The notes under the pieces were generated by a model that had not been told where the DNA came from, made no database searches, and saw only the letters and a program-made list of their open reading frames with translations. Made by a program: the position numbers and the translations under genes. From Strix aluco (taxonomy: Eukaryota; Chordata; Aves; Strigiformes; Strigidae), in contig NC_133942.1 of the NCBI RefSeq assembly GCF_031877795.1, forward strand, positions 4,836,001-4,900,000: a DNA stretch of 64,000 nucleotides, given 5' to 3'. Shown one piece after another: positions 50,788-64,000 of this stretch. How positions within the stretch are numbered: position 1 is the stretch's first letter; each line of letters opens with the position of its first letter.

Positions 50788-53700
50788 AAAATAGCCAAAC
50801 CCAGTTATTTGGTTTCAATGATCTTACAATTTCCTCTGGTCTTTCTTCACTGTTAGTGCTCTACCGTTTTTCCAGAGCATAAAAACTACATTTGAAAAAC
50901 TAGTCGGTGCCTTTTTGGATAGTTATTACAGTTAATAACGTATGGATTGTTGAAAGAAGAAAGTAGACTTACTTTTAACGTGTTTGACACTTCTGTTTTC
51001 CGAGCCACCACCTCTTACTTCTCGTCTTTGATCACAGTTGAAGAGAGACTTAAGGCAGTTGCAGTGTTCCAGCTGTTGCTTGCTCGTGCTGCATACCTTC
51101 AAGTCTGGTCCATTCCATCTGGACAGTGAAAATGTGATGGAAGAGGAACAGATAAATTAACCAAATAAAGCAGGTGAAGTGGAAGAACTAATACAAGCAA
51201 ACATGGACATTTTAGGTTGGTAGCTGCAGAAAGGTGACTGTGTTAACAATGAATAAAAGTTCTGCCTCTCTTCACAGCCTTTTCTATTTCTGTTCACACC
51301 TTGGAGAAAAAAGAGATTATTGTCCAGCATTAGGAAGGGAAGATTGATTATTTTAAACAACTCGCAGTAGTAGCCTTTTCTAATAGTAATTGGGATGCAT
51401 CTCGTGAGTTTGTATTATATCTTACTGGTACATGCTGAGACAACTCTCAGCCAAGAAGCATGAGGGAGAGAAAAAAATTGGTTCTAAAATTAAATGGTTT
51501 TGTGGATACCTTGATTTCATACAGCAAACTTTGCTCTTAGCCCTTACTATCTTACTATCTGAATGCATCCTCTTCATGTTGTGGGCCTTATTTTGTTTCC
51601 TTTCTTGGAGGTGGAGTACTGCTCTGAACGGTGTCAGTTTTCATATGGAGGACTGTAATTTTGTTAGAGTATGTGGTTTTGGGTTTCCTTTGACATTTTC
51701 TAAAACTCTGAGTAAGTTGGTTTTAATTTTGACTACTACCTGCAGGTTGAGAGACAGGGATTTGGTAAACTACTTAAATACTTTGTCCTGTTTTGACACT
51801 ACCCTCTCTCTCCTTGTTCTCTTATTCTTGCCTTTCTCAAATAGGATTACTTCTGGGAGACCTGCCTGGCAAGAGATGAGAGCCACTGCCTGAAGATAGT
51901 TGGGGGTTTTTGTTGTCTTGGGAAGTGCATAGCTGTATAAACCCCTTTTCCATATGTGTTTTTCAGCTTATAAGAGTCAAAAAAATAGCAAAACATCATC
52001 AATCTGGTCAAGGCATAGTACACAGAAATTGTAGGTGACCCTGTGTCTGAAACAGTGAGTTGATTTGGTTTTAAGCTCCACAGTTCAGGGGTGGGGAGTC
52101 AGTTATGATCTTTTTTTTTTTCCCCAGAAGAGCTGTTTTGCAGCAATATGAGTGTTTCTCACAGAGGGCACCTCCTATTGCGTTGTATTGCTGTATTGTA
52201 CTTTTGGCTTGTGAAGTGGTTGAAGGAAGCTAGAATAGCTTCCTGATTACTTCCACATCCTTGCACTGATTCTGTAAATGACTCAGGTTTAAAAAGATTT
52301 GTTTATTTTCCATTGATCACTACCTCTGTAAGAGGGCAGGCTGTTACTGACTTACTGTACTTAAAAACTAGCAAAAAGGAGAATAGGAGATGCAGAAGCA
52401 AGTCATAACGTGCCAGTGATGCACCTTCATGCGAACGTGATTGAGCGTGAACAGGAACTTTCCTGACAAGAATTCACACAGAAAAGTAGGAACTTTATAT
52501 TTTCCCTAGAAGAGAATTCCTATGATAGATCCCGCCCCCCCTTTTTACAGCTTGCAGTTTCTAGAACTGCATTTGTCATTCACTTGGGAGGTTTGGGTCT
52601 CTTTGGGGAAAACCTTGAGTTTGTTTCTCCTAATGTTGCTACAAGAAACGTTGAAATCACTTTACGTTGCTTAAAATGAGGAGCATAGAAAATCTGGAGA
52701 CTTGTACTTTAATTTGGGTGTGTTCTCCTGGTCCTAATGGAGAATCTGAAACCTTGGAGGAGTTGGTTTTGTTTAGTTCAAAGGGAATTTGCTCTCTGAA
52801 TGTCAACTGATGTTGTTCTGCTTTGTGCAAGTGACAAAGAGAGATGTCAGCGATGGAGATCTGTGGAAAAATACCCCCCACAGTCCTGCAGTTCCTCTAG
52901 TAGGAAGAGGATGCTTCCCTGTGAGTACATTGTTCTGTGAATAACTTCAGGCAGCTGTGGAGTATCTACTAATAGTAGAGTACAGCAGCCTTTCATGAGG
53001 ATCTTCTGCAAATCACTTTCCAGAGGCAGCCATGGGATGTAGGGCTGGGGCTGCTTCTGCTTGAGTAGGAGGTTGAGACTGGTGAATTTGATTTTCCTTA
53101 AAAGCTGCCAGGATTTCGTGGAGTTGTGGAGAATGAAGGGGTGAAGGGATTAATTTTTTCTTGCGTTAGCGTTACTAAAACTGTCCCTTACTTTTTATCC
53201 CAGTTTGGAGAATTTCACTTTCTCAGTCTTACGTTTTGTAAGAGAAACTCTTGGGCTGTACTCATCAGAGGATACATGTTACCACCTTCTGTGCATACCG
53301 TTATAAAATTATTAAACATTTCATATTTTATAAGTGTCTGGCCAAAAAGAAATCCTGGTTTTCCATGCTGAACAGTTACAATACTATGCAATCATCTAAG
53401 CTTTTTACTGAACTAGAAACATTTTTTCTTACTCTGTTATGTAGCTGCTGAAGTTTTACCTCACTTCTCCATAACTTATCGTTCATAATTGTATGCAATC
53501 TTATGAATGATAAGATCCTTTTTAAGAGAATGGATTTACTATCTATTTGATTTCCAAGGCGTTGGTTACACACAGGTTGTACTAAAACAACGTGTAATAA
53601 AACAGTTCAACACATGAATACGAACTCGTACATCTGGTTTACATGGGTTTATTCTAAAGCTTTATGTGAGTATTTTTTTAGTATGGGCAGTTCTTATATT

Positions 53701-53999
53701 GATAACTGTTTCTTGAGTGTTTAAATGTAGTCATGGCATTGCAAATGGATCTGTAACTTTCTGGTGAGCTTAAACTATGTGTGTGTTTTTACTGATACCC
53801 TTCACTACTTCCTTTGCTGACAAATTTCTTCAGAGGCATGGAAATTTAATTGTGGTTTCAAAAGTATAATTATTTTTTTTTTAAAATAACATGTGCAATA
53901 TATGTGTATGTAGCTTGTTTATTGTCTTCCTGAACTAAAGCTCGGATTATTATTTCTTTCTTTTTCCAGTTGTAATGAATGAGTCACTTCTGTTTATAA

Positions 54000-54640
54000 G
54001 GATTTGGTTGTTTACTCTGACAAACCCTTGATAGGAGACACTCAACAAGATCTCAGTAAATCAATTTGTTCAGGATCTATAAGCATCTCATTAGCATTTA
54101 TTTGCAATGTTCATTCTAAGCTCAGCTGCAGCTGTTTAACACACTGAATCTCTCAAAGATTTCCAGGATTGTAAGCATATGTTTTGAGATTGTGCTTTAA
54201 GTGGAGGAATTTTGTGGGCTTTTTTCTTCTTTTCATTGCTGCTGTTAACAAAGATCTTTTTGAATTGAATTGCAGGCTCTGTGTCTATAATCTTTCCCAT
54301 TTTTGACTGCTGAAAGCTTAGTTGGAAAAAACATTCCGCTAGAGTGGCATGACTGAAAAACTATTCTTCCCGTCATTCTTTTTATTTCACCATTGCTGTG
54401 AGGACAACACTCACATTTTAGCTGTAGTTTCTGAAATAATAGTTAAAAGGAATCATAGCGCTTTTACCTTCAACAAATCCCACACGGAGACGAGTGATGT
54501 TATTGTCTTTGGGACTTGCAGCACAATGCATCCAGAATTTACATGGCGCAGGCTGCAAGTCAAATGATAATGCTTTATTTCAGATTGACTGATGTGCCTT
54601 GTAACACAAAAGGAGGCCAGGACTACCTGCAGCTCTTAGC
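54000..54640. promoter_or_regulatory. Candidate conserved intronic element
   Basis: The stretch is complex and AT-rich with no repeat signature. It includes AATGAGTCAC (AP-1-like, about 53986-53994), CATTAGCATTTATTTGCAAT (about 54089-54108; a POU/homeodomain-like context) and an E-box pair in AGCTGCAGCTGTTTAA. Such composition is common in conserved vertebrate non-coding elements. Conservation cannot be judged from one sequence. Confidence 0.25.
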
Positions 54641-55387
54641 AATTGATTTTTCAATACAAATCTCATAATAGTCTAGTTTTCTGCTACACTTCTTTAAAAT
54701 AGTCAGATACCAGCATTTCAAAAGGTAACTAATATCCAAAGTTGTATCACCAAGATTTTTATGAGGGTGAGTTATTCTTGTTTTTATTTTAATTTCAGAA
54801 ACTAGACTAAACAAACTAGAAGCTTTTTCAGAGAGCGACTGGGTAATTCAAATACTACACAGCACGGGCTGGAGCCAGAGATGGCTCTGTGCACGGCAGT
54901 TAGTGATCAGCATGCCCGTACGTGTGCTCTTTATTTAAACTTTGTACGTGTGCCCTTTAAAACTTGACTGTAACAATGGTGAAAACCAGTTTTTAGGAGA
55001 GTACAAGTGCGTATAAAATGGTTCTCTTTTCCACTCCTGCCATAGCAAATGAAAATGCCTCACTGGCAAAGCAGAAGTTGATATTTGACACTTACCCTTA
55101 ATATTTAAATTCCTCTGACTTCCTGCGATTTGCACCACTCTCCGTGGCTCACCTTAATTGAGATAACCTGTGTTTATTTTTTTTCTTTTGTATTCATGTG
55201 ATGGAAGAACAACTGCAAGGCTCTAAGCTTCTTTCAGCTTAAGTGGGGGTTTGCGTGACCCTCTCCACATTTACCCCTGTTTGGGCATCTTCCCCTGCTC
55301 TCTCAGCACTTCTTTCTGAGAGTGACCACGGAGCATCCGCAGCCTGGTTATTGCAGAAGGCTCCCTGCTCAACTGGTGTAGCCATGG

Positions 55388-55515
55388 AAACGGCAGGATG
55401 GGATTCCCAGGGCGCCCCATCCCCCTCGCCCGCCCTACCGGGCTTTGTGGCCGGGGGCTGCTGGTCCAGGGCTGGTTGGGCGGGGGGATTGGGACTGCTC
55501 CCGGGAAACCTGCCC
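55388..55515. promoter_or_regulatory. Small GC- and CpG-rich patch inside the AT-rich intron
   Basis: About 130 bases are far richer in GC and CpG than the surrounding intron, including GGGCGGGGGG (a GC box) and CCCGGG. Open frames on both strands (about 55239-55571, 103-115 codons) reflect the composition. It might be an alternative promoter, a methylation-protected enhancer or a transposon remnant; none is proved. Confidence 0.35.
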
Positions 55516-58500
55516 TTGTCATTAGAAGGCTTCCAAGTAAAGCAATTTCTTTGACCTCTAGGTACAGGCAAAAAAATAGAAAATCAGTGCTTCCTACTTT
55601 GTCAGCTGTGGTTAGGCTGGGTGGTGCAGTGTGCTGGAAATCTTGTGCTAATCTTTCTGGCTTGCTTTCATATCTAGCAAGCAGTTTTGCTGGGGTACTT
55701 GGAATTAAAAGAAATTGTGGGACAATAAGCTCTAGTAATTATTGAAGAAAATAATATTGCGTATTCGGAGCTGTTTAAAAAAACCCTAGATTTCATCAGT
55801 CAGCCCTAACCAACTTTTTTTTGGTAGGTGTATCGGAATAGAAAGTGTCATCAGATGGAGGTACCTGAGTCAAAGGCTGTTTGTTTGCAGAAGCTGGGGG
55901 AGGTTGCCTGCTTTGCTAGAAACAGTTTTCAAAAAATCATTATTTTCTGCAAATGGGAATCACATTCTTTCACTGTAATCAGTCCATGATCTGCTGAAGT
56001 ACAAGTAGTCTACAGTCCAGCAAGCTGTTTAAATATTATTTTCTAAGTTCCTTTCCTTATATGGGAACAGATATATCATAGCTCATTCCAGCTGTTTACT
56101 TGTGGATTTCTAGTACTCTGGGTATCTTGCTAGGGTTGACCTAGCTTGATCAATAGTTCAGTGAAAAATTGATAGTGTATTTTCAGCTTAGATCATTAAT
56201 GGATCAATGATTTGGGGAGATTCAAAATATCACCTGTACAAAACATTTCTTATGGAAAAAACGTATTTATGGCTGAACCAATTATGCTGAAGAAATGATT
56301 TAATAAGAAACCTGTGAACTAGAGGCATAATTGCAGGACAGGATGAAGAAAGCTGAATCTTAATGTACGTTGGAGTGATGACTTAGATTTTTCTTAATAT
56401 TCCTTCTCCTGTAGTATAAGACAAAAGAGAACGCAGTTTGCAACTGGTACAAAAATCCAAGGTTGTACTTAAAAAGGTTGAACCAAGGAGACAGTGTAGC
56501 TGTGAAGACAAAGATACAATTTGTAAGCGTCTGTAGAATTCTGGAGAGTTTTGAAGGACAGGTGTTCATTTCTTGAACTTAACGTTTAAATAAAATAAAA
56601 AAGCATGCCATTAACCACCAGGAATGACCACGTGTGAGACATCACTTGTCCATGCCCCAGAGCAGTGATCTCATTCAGCCAAAGCACCAGATTAATTTTT
56701 AAAAGCCTTGACAAAACCTTGAGTGCTGTGCCCAGTCACTCTTGTTCCACCTGCCCCAGTCCTTGCCACTTGGATCTTTGTGGCAGGCAGCCAGCAGCAT
56801 CCCTCTGCCAGTCGGGAGCCTGGCTGTATTCCTGTCCTCTTGCATCACCTGGCGATATCGTTCTGTTGCCTGATATTAGCTGAAGGCTTTTTCGGTGCTG
56901 TATGTTAGAAAAATTAACTTTAGATCATGACTGTAAGCAGAATGGCCTTCCAGATTTACTTTGCAAGTAGTAGTGTACCCTCTTTGCAGAGGCACTCCAG
57001 TGCCTCTTCTAATTTCTGTTTTATACCAGTGGTGTTGTCTTTTCTGTATTAACTTACCCACTTTTTTTGTAAGTCTAGTTGTTAGCTGTGAAATACTAGA
57101 AAGTACGTTTATTCCAACGCCACAGACAAATAACAGAAGGGTGGCCAAATATAGCTGTGGTACTAGGTTGTTAAGGTAAGGCTAGGAATTTTTTTTGTCC
57201 TAACGCTGATACCACGAAGATGAAATGACAAGCAGATGGCTGAAAATGCAGCTTGTTTTATTTTGACTTTAACTCAGATTTAAACTTCAAAATAGTGTAG
57301 TGTAGGCTGATAGTATACTCTAATTGTAGCTTGAAATAATTTTCTTTTTCTTAAGACCCTTTGCCTACACTGAAAAGTCTGTCTTTATTTAGTAGCTCCA
57401 CCTATCTCATTCTTTCAAGGTTACCAGTAAGCTGGAAGGAGGAGCTGGATAATAAGAGGGGGAAATCTGGAGTGAATAAAATACAGACCTTTTTTTTTGC
57501 GTGGTTACTGAAGGTGAGGGTCTGTGGCAGTTCTGAACAATCCTTAGTGAGCTAATGCTTAACCTTGGATTGTAGAGTGGGGAAAGAGCTCCCGTTTCCC
57601 ACCTGATCACTTAATGAAGACCCAGTTATATTTTTGGCATAGCATTTAGAGAATGATCTGAGTTGCATGCAAAATTAATGATATTTGATTTAATCGATGA
57701 GATACCACAGACACCTTAGTCTAGTAGTAAGTTTTGACCATGTTGATACTGATTTTTTTTTTTTTTTCCCTATGAACTAAAAGCAACTTATGCAGACTTA
57801 ATGAGCTCTTCTTGTAATGTTTTCCTCAGCTTGCTGTTTGGATGTGACCTTTGCTCTGATACGCTTTTGGTTCGGTGGGGTATTTTTCGGCATTTTTGGT
57901 TTTTAGGCATTTGCTTTTGGTGCTGACTGTACTTGTGACAGCCAGTGCTTTGTACTGCAGACCTGGGAGGTGGCACTGCAGGTTTCTCCAGCCATTACGT
58001 TTACCTGGAGTTCCAGTCAAGTTGTAAAGCTTCAGTTTAACTGGTGCTTTCTAGAGTGTAGAAAACCAAATACACAATCATTTCTTGTTGAACAACTGAC
58101 TTGGATCTGTGCAAAGAATCCTAACTGCTCACCAAAAGATGCTCTCCTTCCAGTGTCATCATTGCCCCTTTGTTTTTGTTGTGCTTTGTGGCTGTGAGAC
58201 CTTGCTTTGCCTTGCTTTTTTTCACTCACCTGTTCCAGACAGAGCTCTTGTTGGACAGTGTCCTTTTATGTTTTGGGGTCTTTTTCCACCATGGGGTCCT
58301 GCAGCATAGCCCCGTATTTTCTAAAGTCTCTAGATCATTGTAGTTTCCAAGATCTCCCTGATTAAATACATTCTGGTAAAAATAATTCACTGAAATGATC
58401 AATTTAAAATAGGTGGCCCTAGCATCCAGGGTTACCTTTTTCTCTGTATATTTGAACAGTTAAACTGGTGAGAGGAAGCCCCAGTTCATTGCCCCAAATT

Positions 58501-59865
58501 GCGTGGGACTGAAAATAAGCAAGAAGTCATACCTTGTGTAAGAGATGCCCTTGGCCAGCACACCGCCTGCTTCACTGAACATATTTATGAAGAACACCCA
58601 GGCCACTTTAGCAATAAAATGAATTTGAATGCTGAGGTAGCTCTAATGCCATTATTGGTTAGGTCTTAAATGATCTATTGTATGCTTTGTCAAAACCCAT
58701 GCATTTATCATCTGCCCCATTGGTAGTTCTAGCTTAGAAATCATTGTGTATATACATTTGTACAGCTGTGCTGATGTGTATGGTTATGTATGTAAGAATA
58801 TATAAAATAAGTCAGTATATAACTCTGTATAAGAAGACTTCTATATGCTTGTATTTGAGCCGTGAGTATTGTGTGCAGAGGGTAAAATGAAGGTGACCTA
58901 GCTCTGGGTGCTCAGAGTAGGTATTGTTATATAATGTCTTATTTCACAGGATTCCTGACACACTTTAGCCTGTGGCTCCCTGAGCCCTGCCCATCTGCCT
59001 GCCCTGGTTGCGGTTCCTCCAGCAGCTGAGTCGCACTGGGCACTCTTGCAGGATTTTGTTATTGACACAAACTCTTCTGCCAGATATTTTAACAGTCCTC
59101 TCATCTCCTGACTCTTCTCTCATCTTCAGCTGAAGCAGAGAGGAAACCGTGCACGGATTGCTGTGGCTGGATGTACTGGTCTGGGAAGGAAATACTGTTA
59201 GAACCAAAACTGTCAAGTGTGAAAATGGGAATAACTTGCCCCTCCCTTTTTTTACTTCATGTTTACAAAGATGAAAACCACTTTTAATATATGCAAGCTA
59301 TGTATTTTAAAACTTTGGGAGACAGAGTAATTACATTTTAATATTGGCTGTAGGAAATCTCTGCTGCATAGAAGCCCTAATGAAATAAGGGCAAAGGATC
59401 TTAATATTCTGTGATTTATATCCCTTCTCATGTGCAAGCAAAATGATAGTGCGGTGAGGGAGGAGCTCAGTAGTGCACGTTATTGGGTGATTCAAAGGCA
59501 GAAAATCTAAGATAATGTTTTACAGAAACATAACAGGGTTTTTTTTTTTTTTTTTTAAAAAAAAGTGAACATATTAATGTTTTACTTGTAAATGCAGAAT
59601 GGTGCTGTTCTTCAAGTGCATCACCTCATAGATGCTGCTTCTCTTGGTCAGTTCCCGACTTCAGCTTGCCCACTTCCTCTTATAATCCTATCTGTAGCCG
59701 TGGATGTTTCTGTTATGGAGCTGATGCAACGATTTTACATGCTCTTGTCTGGGACTTTTTCATGGTTAGCAGTGACATGAGTGCTTGGTTTTCCTGGAAA
59801 GCTGTATTTCATCCCTTGCATGACTGAAAGGAGGTGGTTCAGTAGTTCTGTTTTCTGGTTGTAGT

Positions 59866-59869
<4 letters not shown>

Positions 59870-59896
<27 letters not shown>
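59870..59896 (+). repeat. A27 homopolymer
   Basis: A pure A tract bounded by TTCTT and TATTCT. No retrocopy body was recognised upstream of it. Confidence 0.95.
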
Positions 59897-60045
59897 TATT
59901 CTAAACAGAAACCCCCTGCCACACATTATTCAACATTTTTGTTCTTGGAATTTTTTGTTTAAAAAGTGTAAATTACTCTGCTAGAAAATAGAGCTTCCCA
60001 TTTGTGATAGTCATCATGTGCTGTGAATTGATTGAAATAAAGCTT

Positions 60046-60068
60046 CCCCCCCCCCCCCCCCCCCCCCC
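60046..60068 (+). repeat. C23 homopolymer
   Basis: Twenty-three C residues after AATAAAGCTT. It can form G-quadruplex/i-motif structures and may be a sequencing length uncertainty. Confidence 0.95.
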
Positions 60069-61631
60069 AAACATAGCTTTTCTTAATAGTAGGCTTCCCA
60101 GGAACTGCAATCTAATTAACTGATTATACTGTGATTAAGGTATGTTTGAGTTAAGAAAGTTTCTCAGGAGAAGGTTGTACAGGCGATTTGCATAAAACCT
60201 CAGAATGGACAGGGAAAATGAGACTAAAGGAATTTTTAGCTTTATAAGAGTGTGTGACGGTGGTCAGTGATGGATGCCTGTGGGGAGCAGATTTGCCCTT
60301 CAACTGAAAATGTTTGTGGTTTTATCTTAAAGGTAGTATTTTGGTGACTGGGACAAATTACAGCAGAAATTCTTAAAGAATCTGGGAAAAGTTTTGCTAT
60401 AACATCCTTTGGAACTTGTTTTATGCTGTGATGCTTGAGCTGACTTATTTGTGTAAATTGCTTTATATTTTAATGCAGTTCTGTCAACATGTATTATTTA
60501 AAATGGAAAGCTTGTTGCAGCAGGCATCGACCATGATGCAAATGTGAAAGATATGCCAAAAACCTTACCTTAATGCTAGCTAGAAGGCTAAAATAGAGAA
60601 AACTATGCCTGTTGATGTATAGTAGGTTATAATTGAAAGGGAATGAAGAAGAGACTGCAGTTGAAGGGTGTTTAGGTCCCTGTGTTCCTTGCTCATGTTG
60701 GTGGTGATAATCACTGCTGACCTTGGAGGCAGCAGTCACATCTGAGAAGTTGTAGCACGCTGTCCTTACAGATCTGCAGCTGTTGAGGGGCGAGAGCTTG
60801 CTCTGCGCTTTGGTTATGGTAAGTGCAGTGCAGCTGACAGGGACAGAGCCACAAACATCTGAACCAGTTTACGCTGCAGAAGAATGAATCCACTTCTGCA
60901 GTTTGGAGCTTACCTGCAGTCAAGAACGGATGTAAAGATGCGTTTGGGGACGCTGAAGGTCGTTATAGTAGTTAATAGCTCTGTGTCAAGGTTGAAGTCT
61001 TCGCTGAGTCTTGGTCGTTGGGCTTCTGCGCTTTGTGCTTAGTACCAAAACAATGCTCTTAACATCACTGGTGTAGTATAAGCAAAACCCTAATTACAGT
61101 GTCAGCAAGCTCAACAGTCAAGTAGTTGTGTTCAGATTAGGTGAGGTTGTGTTACAGCCTCATGGTTCCTCCAAGAATGTGTTGCTTTTTTCTAACAGGT
61201 TTTGCAAAATCCTGCTTTTGGGATGAATGGCAGGTGCAGTTTTGAGTGGTATTCTGCTGAGAATCAGAGCTGTCCTTCCTGTTGCCAAGCTGAATACCTA
61301 GAAGGTGTGATTTTTCTGAGTGTATTGGTATATTAAGTCCTCTTCCTTGTTTCTGTGTATGGTAACAGATGGATCAGGCACTTGGTGAGCTTTTATTGCT
61401 GGATTCCTCAGAAAAGACCTTTCCTAATGTTGCCATTATTGTGGCTTTATGTGCTGCTTCCTGTGATTTCTGTGCTTGTAATTGGAAGATATTTAGCCAT
61501 AGCTCACTGTTGTGATATGTCAGAAATGAAATAAGGGAAAGCCAGCTTGGGGGCGTACCTCTTGCCATGCTTTCCTGCTTTGGATATTTGTATGCTTCTT
61601 GCTTGCCTCCTATTGTTGTATGTCCTTGGAG

Positions 61632-61740
61632 AAGCTTAAAGCTTGGCTGGCTCAATCTCTGAGCAACTCGATCTAAACAGACCTGCTTGGAACAGGTGGC
61701 CAGGCTAGATGACCTCCAGAGGTCCCTTCCACAAAGAACT
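61632..61740 (+). mobile_element. CR1 LINE 3' end fragment
   Basis: GAAGCTTAAAGCTTGGCTGG, then CTCTGAGCAACTCGATCTAA and GGCTAGATGACCTCCAGAGG followed by TCCCTTCC match the conserved CR1 3' end. The usual terminal ATTCTATG-type short repeat is absent. The copy is diverged. Confidence 0.85.
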
Positions 61741-62429
61741 GCATCCACATTATGCTTTATCAGGTGACATTTTATTTTGGGCAGTAAGTTGTCAGGTAGT
61801 TTGATTCTGCTGTCCAAGCAGGTTGAAGAGCTTTTTGTCATATGAAGGTAAATGTTTCTCTTGTGAGAACACTTTACATTTGGTTACAGTCTATGAATTG
61901 GAAGAAAGGTTAAATATAAATACTTTGTGTCCTGTCTTGGCTTAAAAGTTCTGTTCAGTAACTCCCACTTTAGCTTTCCCTAGTCAGGTAAGCTTTGCAT
62001 CTTAAAAAGTTAGGAGGCAGAGCCAAAGCCAAGGCTGATATCAACACAGTCTGCACAGGTTTTTTGAGCCATCTGTTACATGTCTGAAATTTGTGCAGTT
62101 GTCAATGCTGGAAACAGGTATTGCTCTGTTTCTGTGGAGCTGTTAGTTCCTTCTGGGGTTCTGTTGCCATAATTAGTCAAATTAATATTTCATCAGGTCT
62201 GTCTGTTTGTTTAACAGCTTAAAAAGGAAGTTGTGTGAATTGTGTACTGTCCTCCAATGTGATATGCAGAGTTCAGATCTGGGTCCTGTTTTGTTATTAT
62301 TTGAGCTGAAAAATTCTGCTTCATATTAAGCAGAGTAAAATCTTGGACTGGAACCTTTCAAATAGCCAACCAGGTAGCTGTCAGACTGTCGAACACGGTC
62401 TGCGCGTGCCAATTCATAGCGCAAACAGG

Positions 62430-62765
62430 ATTAGCCGGAGCAGAGCCAGCAGGTTGAGGGAAGCGAGCTGGATGCTCAGTAGGCTGCTCCCAGAATACTG
62501 CATCCAGTGTTGGGCTCCCCAGTATGTCAATGTCAAAGCCTTTATTAAACTGGAGCGAGCTTGCTTGGCCCTCTACCAGCGTGGCTGGGAGCTGATGCAT
62601 GTGCCTTAGGAGAGGCTTGTTTGGCCCAAAGAAGTCTCGGGGTGAGGGGATGGACCTTCTGGCAGCCAGCTGGTACCTAAAAGGAGGTTATCGAGGAGAT
62701 GTGGTCAGGCTTCTCACAAGGATGCGTGGCAGAAGGACAAGTGACAGCAACCCAAATTGAAACCT
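62430..62765 (+). mobile_element. CR1 LINE fragment (end of ORF2 region)
   Basis: CCAGCAGGTTGAGGGAAGCG, then ATACTGCATCCAGTGTTGGG and CTCCCCAGT, AAACTGGAGCGAGCTTG, and GGTACCTAAAAGGAGGTTAT match the C-terminal ORF2 region of bird CR1. They are followed by GGACAAGTGACAGCAACCC in place of the usual 'gacaagaggcaa' box. It stops short of the CR1 3' end. Frames here are broken; an 88-codon plus and an 80-codon minus frame are not functional genes. Confidence 0.8.
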
Positions 62766-64000
62766 TGGAAGTGAACTGTCAGCTGTTTATGAACAGTCTG
62801 ATCCTGCCAGTAGTCTGTAGCATCTATAACAGCAGATGACCTATGCTGACTTTTCTTTTTTTGGCCTTTTTTTCGTGGGCAGCTTGGCTATAACTAAAGG
62901 GAGACATCTCTCAGCTGAATTGAAGGAGAAGTTGTGCACTAAACCCATCTTGCACTCCCTAGTCAAATTATTGTTTAGGAGCCTTTACATATTAAGTGAG
63001 AGTGAGATGAGAACTTTTACAGTTATGGGGAAATCAGGATAAAAGGGGGATATAAGCAAATTCCTTCTAATGATGACCTACAATTTTGCTTTTCTTAAGC
63101 ATTTCTGACTAACTTAGTAATTCAGGTAATACCCATATCTATATGATAATTTAGTTAATATATGCAATACTTGTATTTCCACTCTTATGTAAGTTCTTTT
63201 TAAACACGCTTACTTTCCCACTTTGAAATAATCTGTATTATAAATGAACAGATAAATCTGTTTTTTCCTTGCACATCTATATAACATTTGCAAAGCTAAG
63301 ACTTGCAAATATTTTTGCTAATATATTTGCAAAGCTACAGTTATGCTTTTTATGTTATTCTGACAAAAACAGCACCAATTAAAGCTACAGTTCTTCATGG
63401 GAATTTAGGAGGTTAAGTCAGTAAACAAGCTAGATGAAAGCTTTTGTTTGTCTTTAGAAAATGAAGCAGGAAGCTGTTTCATTAATACACTTTCAGAAGA
63501 GACAAGAATCTGTGTAAAGCTTTTAAAACTGGTCTTTCAGTTCATTTTACTGTACTTTCAACTGAGATCAAATAGGGAAAGCCATGGCAGTTAGACATGC
63601 TCCATTAACATCCCATGGTTTATATTCTCAGTTCGAGTTAGACGTACAACTCCACAGCTTTCCGGGAAGGTGCAGGAATGTCAGTGTTAACCCTGGTGCT
63701 TTCCTTCTGCCCTTTCCCTAGTAGAGAAGTGGAGATGGCCGTATCCCTCCTGCTCCCCTTCTGAAAAAGATGTCAAGAATACAGAGTTAAGTTGAGGCAT
63801 TTGGCTATTTTTCTTTTAGCTTTTCTTTTAGGTTATTAAGAGCTCACTAACAGCTTAGTAGGAATCTGTTATAGAAAAATGTCAACTGGGTAAAATAACA
63901 TGGCTGCAAAGTTACAGTAAAAGATTTGTGCAATTAGATTTTTTTTCATAGATCTGTTTTGAATACAAATATGTTGTTAATAGTCTGCAGTTGCCTTCCT
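62766..64000. other. Intron 1 segment to the window end, nothing recognised
   Basis: AT-rich intron with a few short direct repeats (ATTTGCAAAGCTA at about 63286 and 63327; AAAGCTACAGTT at about 63333 and 63380). No exon 2 signature or transposon seen before the window ends. Confidence 0.5.

Larger units (their letters stand above)
48436..61631. other. Intron 1 segment with homopolymers and a GC patch
   Basis: No exon was recognised. It includes T24 (50764-50787), T15 (57753-57767), T18A8 (59539-59564), A27 (59870-59896) and C23 (60046-60068), plus a candidate conserved stretch and a GC patch listed separately. Remaining sequence is ordinary AT-rich intron. Confidence 0.5.
14194..64000 (+). 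other. NEO1: NEO1 intron 1 (5' part, at least 49.8 kb)
   Basis: No later exon was recognised. Exon 2 of DCC-family genes encodes the first Ig domain; for neogenin it should include a motif like FTPFYFLVEP and a Cys-bearing SVILNC. I saw neither, and no long frame on the plus strand contains them. The intron is AT-rich and mildly T-rich on the sense strand, as is usual, and contains one LTR, several CR1 fragments and long homopolymers listed separately. A very large first intron is consistent with the mammalian gene. Confidence 0.75.

Overview
This is vertebrate nuclear DNA, most likely from a bird. It contains one protein-coding exon in 64 kb. The evidence for a bird is the set of CR1-type LINE 3' fragments (46.9, 48.3, 61.7 and 62.4 kb), a 945-bp LTR of a type I associate with birds, old amniote SINE/LINE tails, and a compact GC-rich CpG-island promoter in an otherwise AT-rich sequence. 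There is no prokaryotic gene organisation and no CRISPR array. I recognised no rRNA, tRNA or microRNA gene. Almost all open reading frames are chance frames, or frames created by the GC-rich island, the LTR or T-rich intron sequence.

Layout. 1-13,100 is intergenic DNA upstream of the gene. It holds a badly decayed Ty3/Gypsy-type reverse-transcriptase relic on the minus strand (about 1745-2404, with a possible protease remnant near 2650-2830). It also holds two ancient SINE-like relics (about 7640-7860 plus; about 10165-10290 minus), a CT-rich GC-elevated block (11.03-11.76 kb), and two stretches that look like candidate regulatory elements (about 9.88-10.07 kb and 12.04-12.80 kb). 13,110-14,670 is a CpG island with NRF1-type and GC-box motifs. 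Inside it, 14,079-14,193 encodes the first 38 codons and one base of a signal-peptide protein, ending at a consensus splice donor. The N-terminus (MAAGRARRLLGSLW...AAARSGSQS) closely resembles my memory of neogenin, so I call it NEO1 exon 1. 14,194-64,000 is then the start of a very long intron 1 (at least 49.8 kb). I did not see exon 2, which should encode the first Ig domain.

The intron carries a minus-strand solo LTR with TG...CA ends and a 7-bp flanking direct repeat (27,535-28,479), four CR1 pieces of different ages, several long homopolymers, a short GC-rich patch near 55.4 kb and a possible conserved element near 54.0-54.6 kb.

How the parts fit together. The island is a TATA-less housekeeping-type promoter. 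Its GC-rich leader contains a minimal two-codon upstream ORF in good context and a potential strong hairpin before the neogenin start, so translational control is plausible. I found no undescribed multi-gene system. The observations most worth checking are the Gypsy relic, the leader architecture, the solo LTR with its odd target duplication, and the candidate regulatory blocks.
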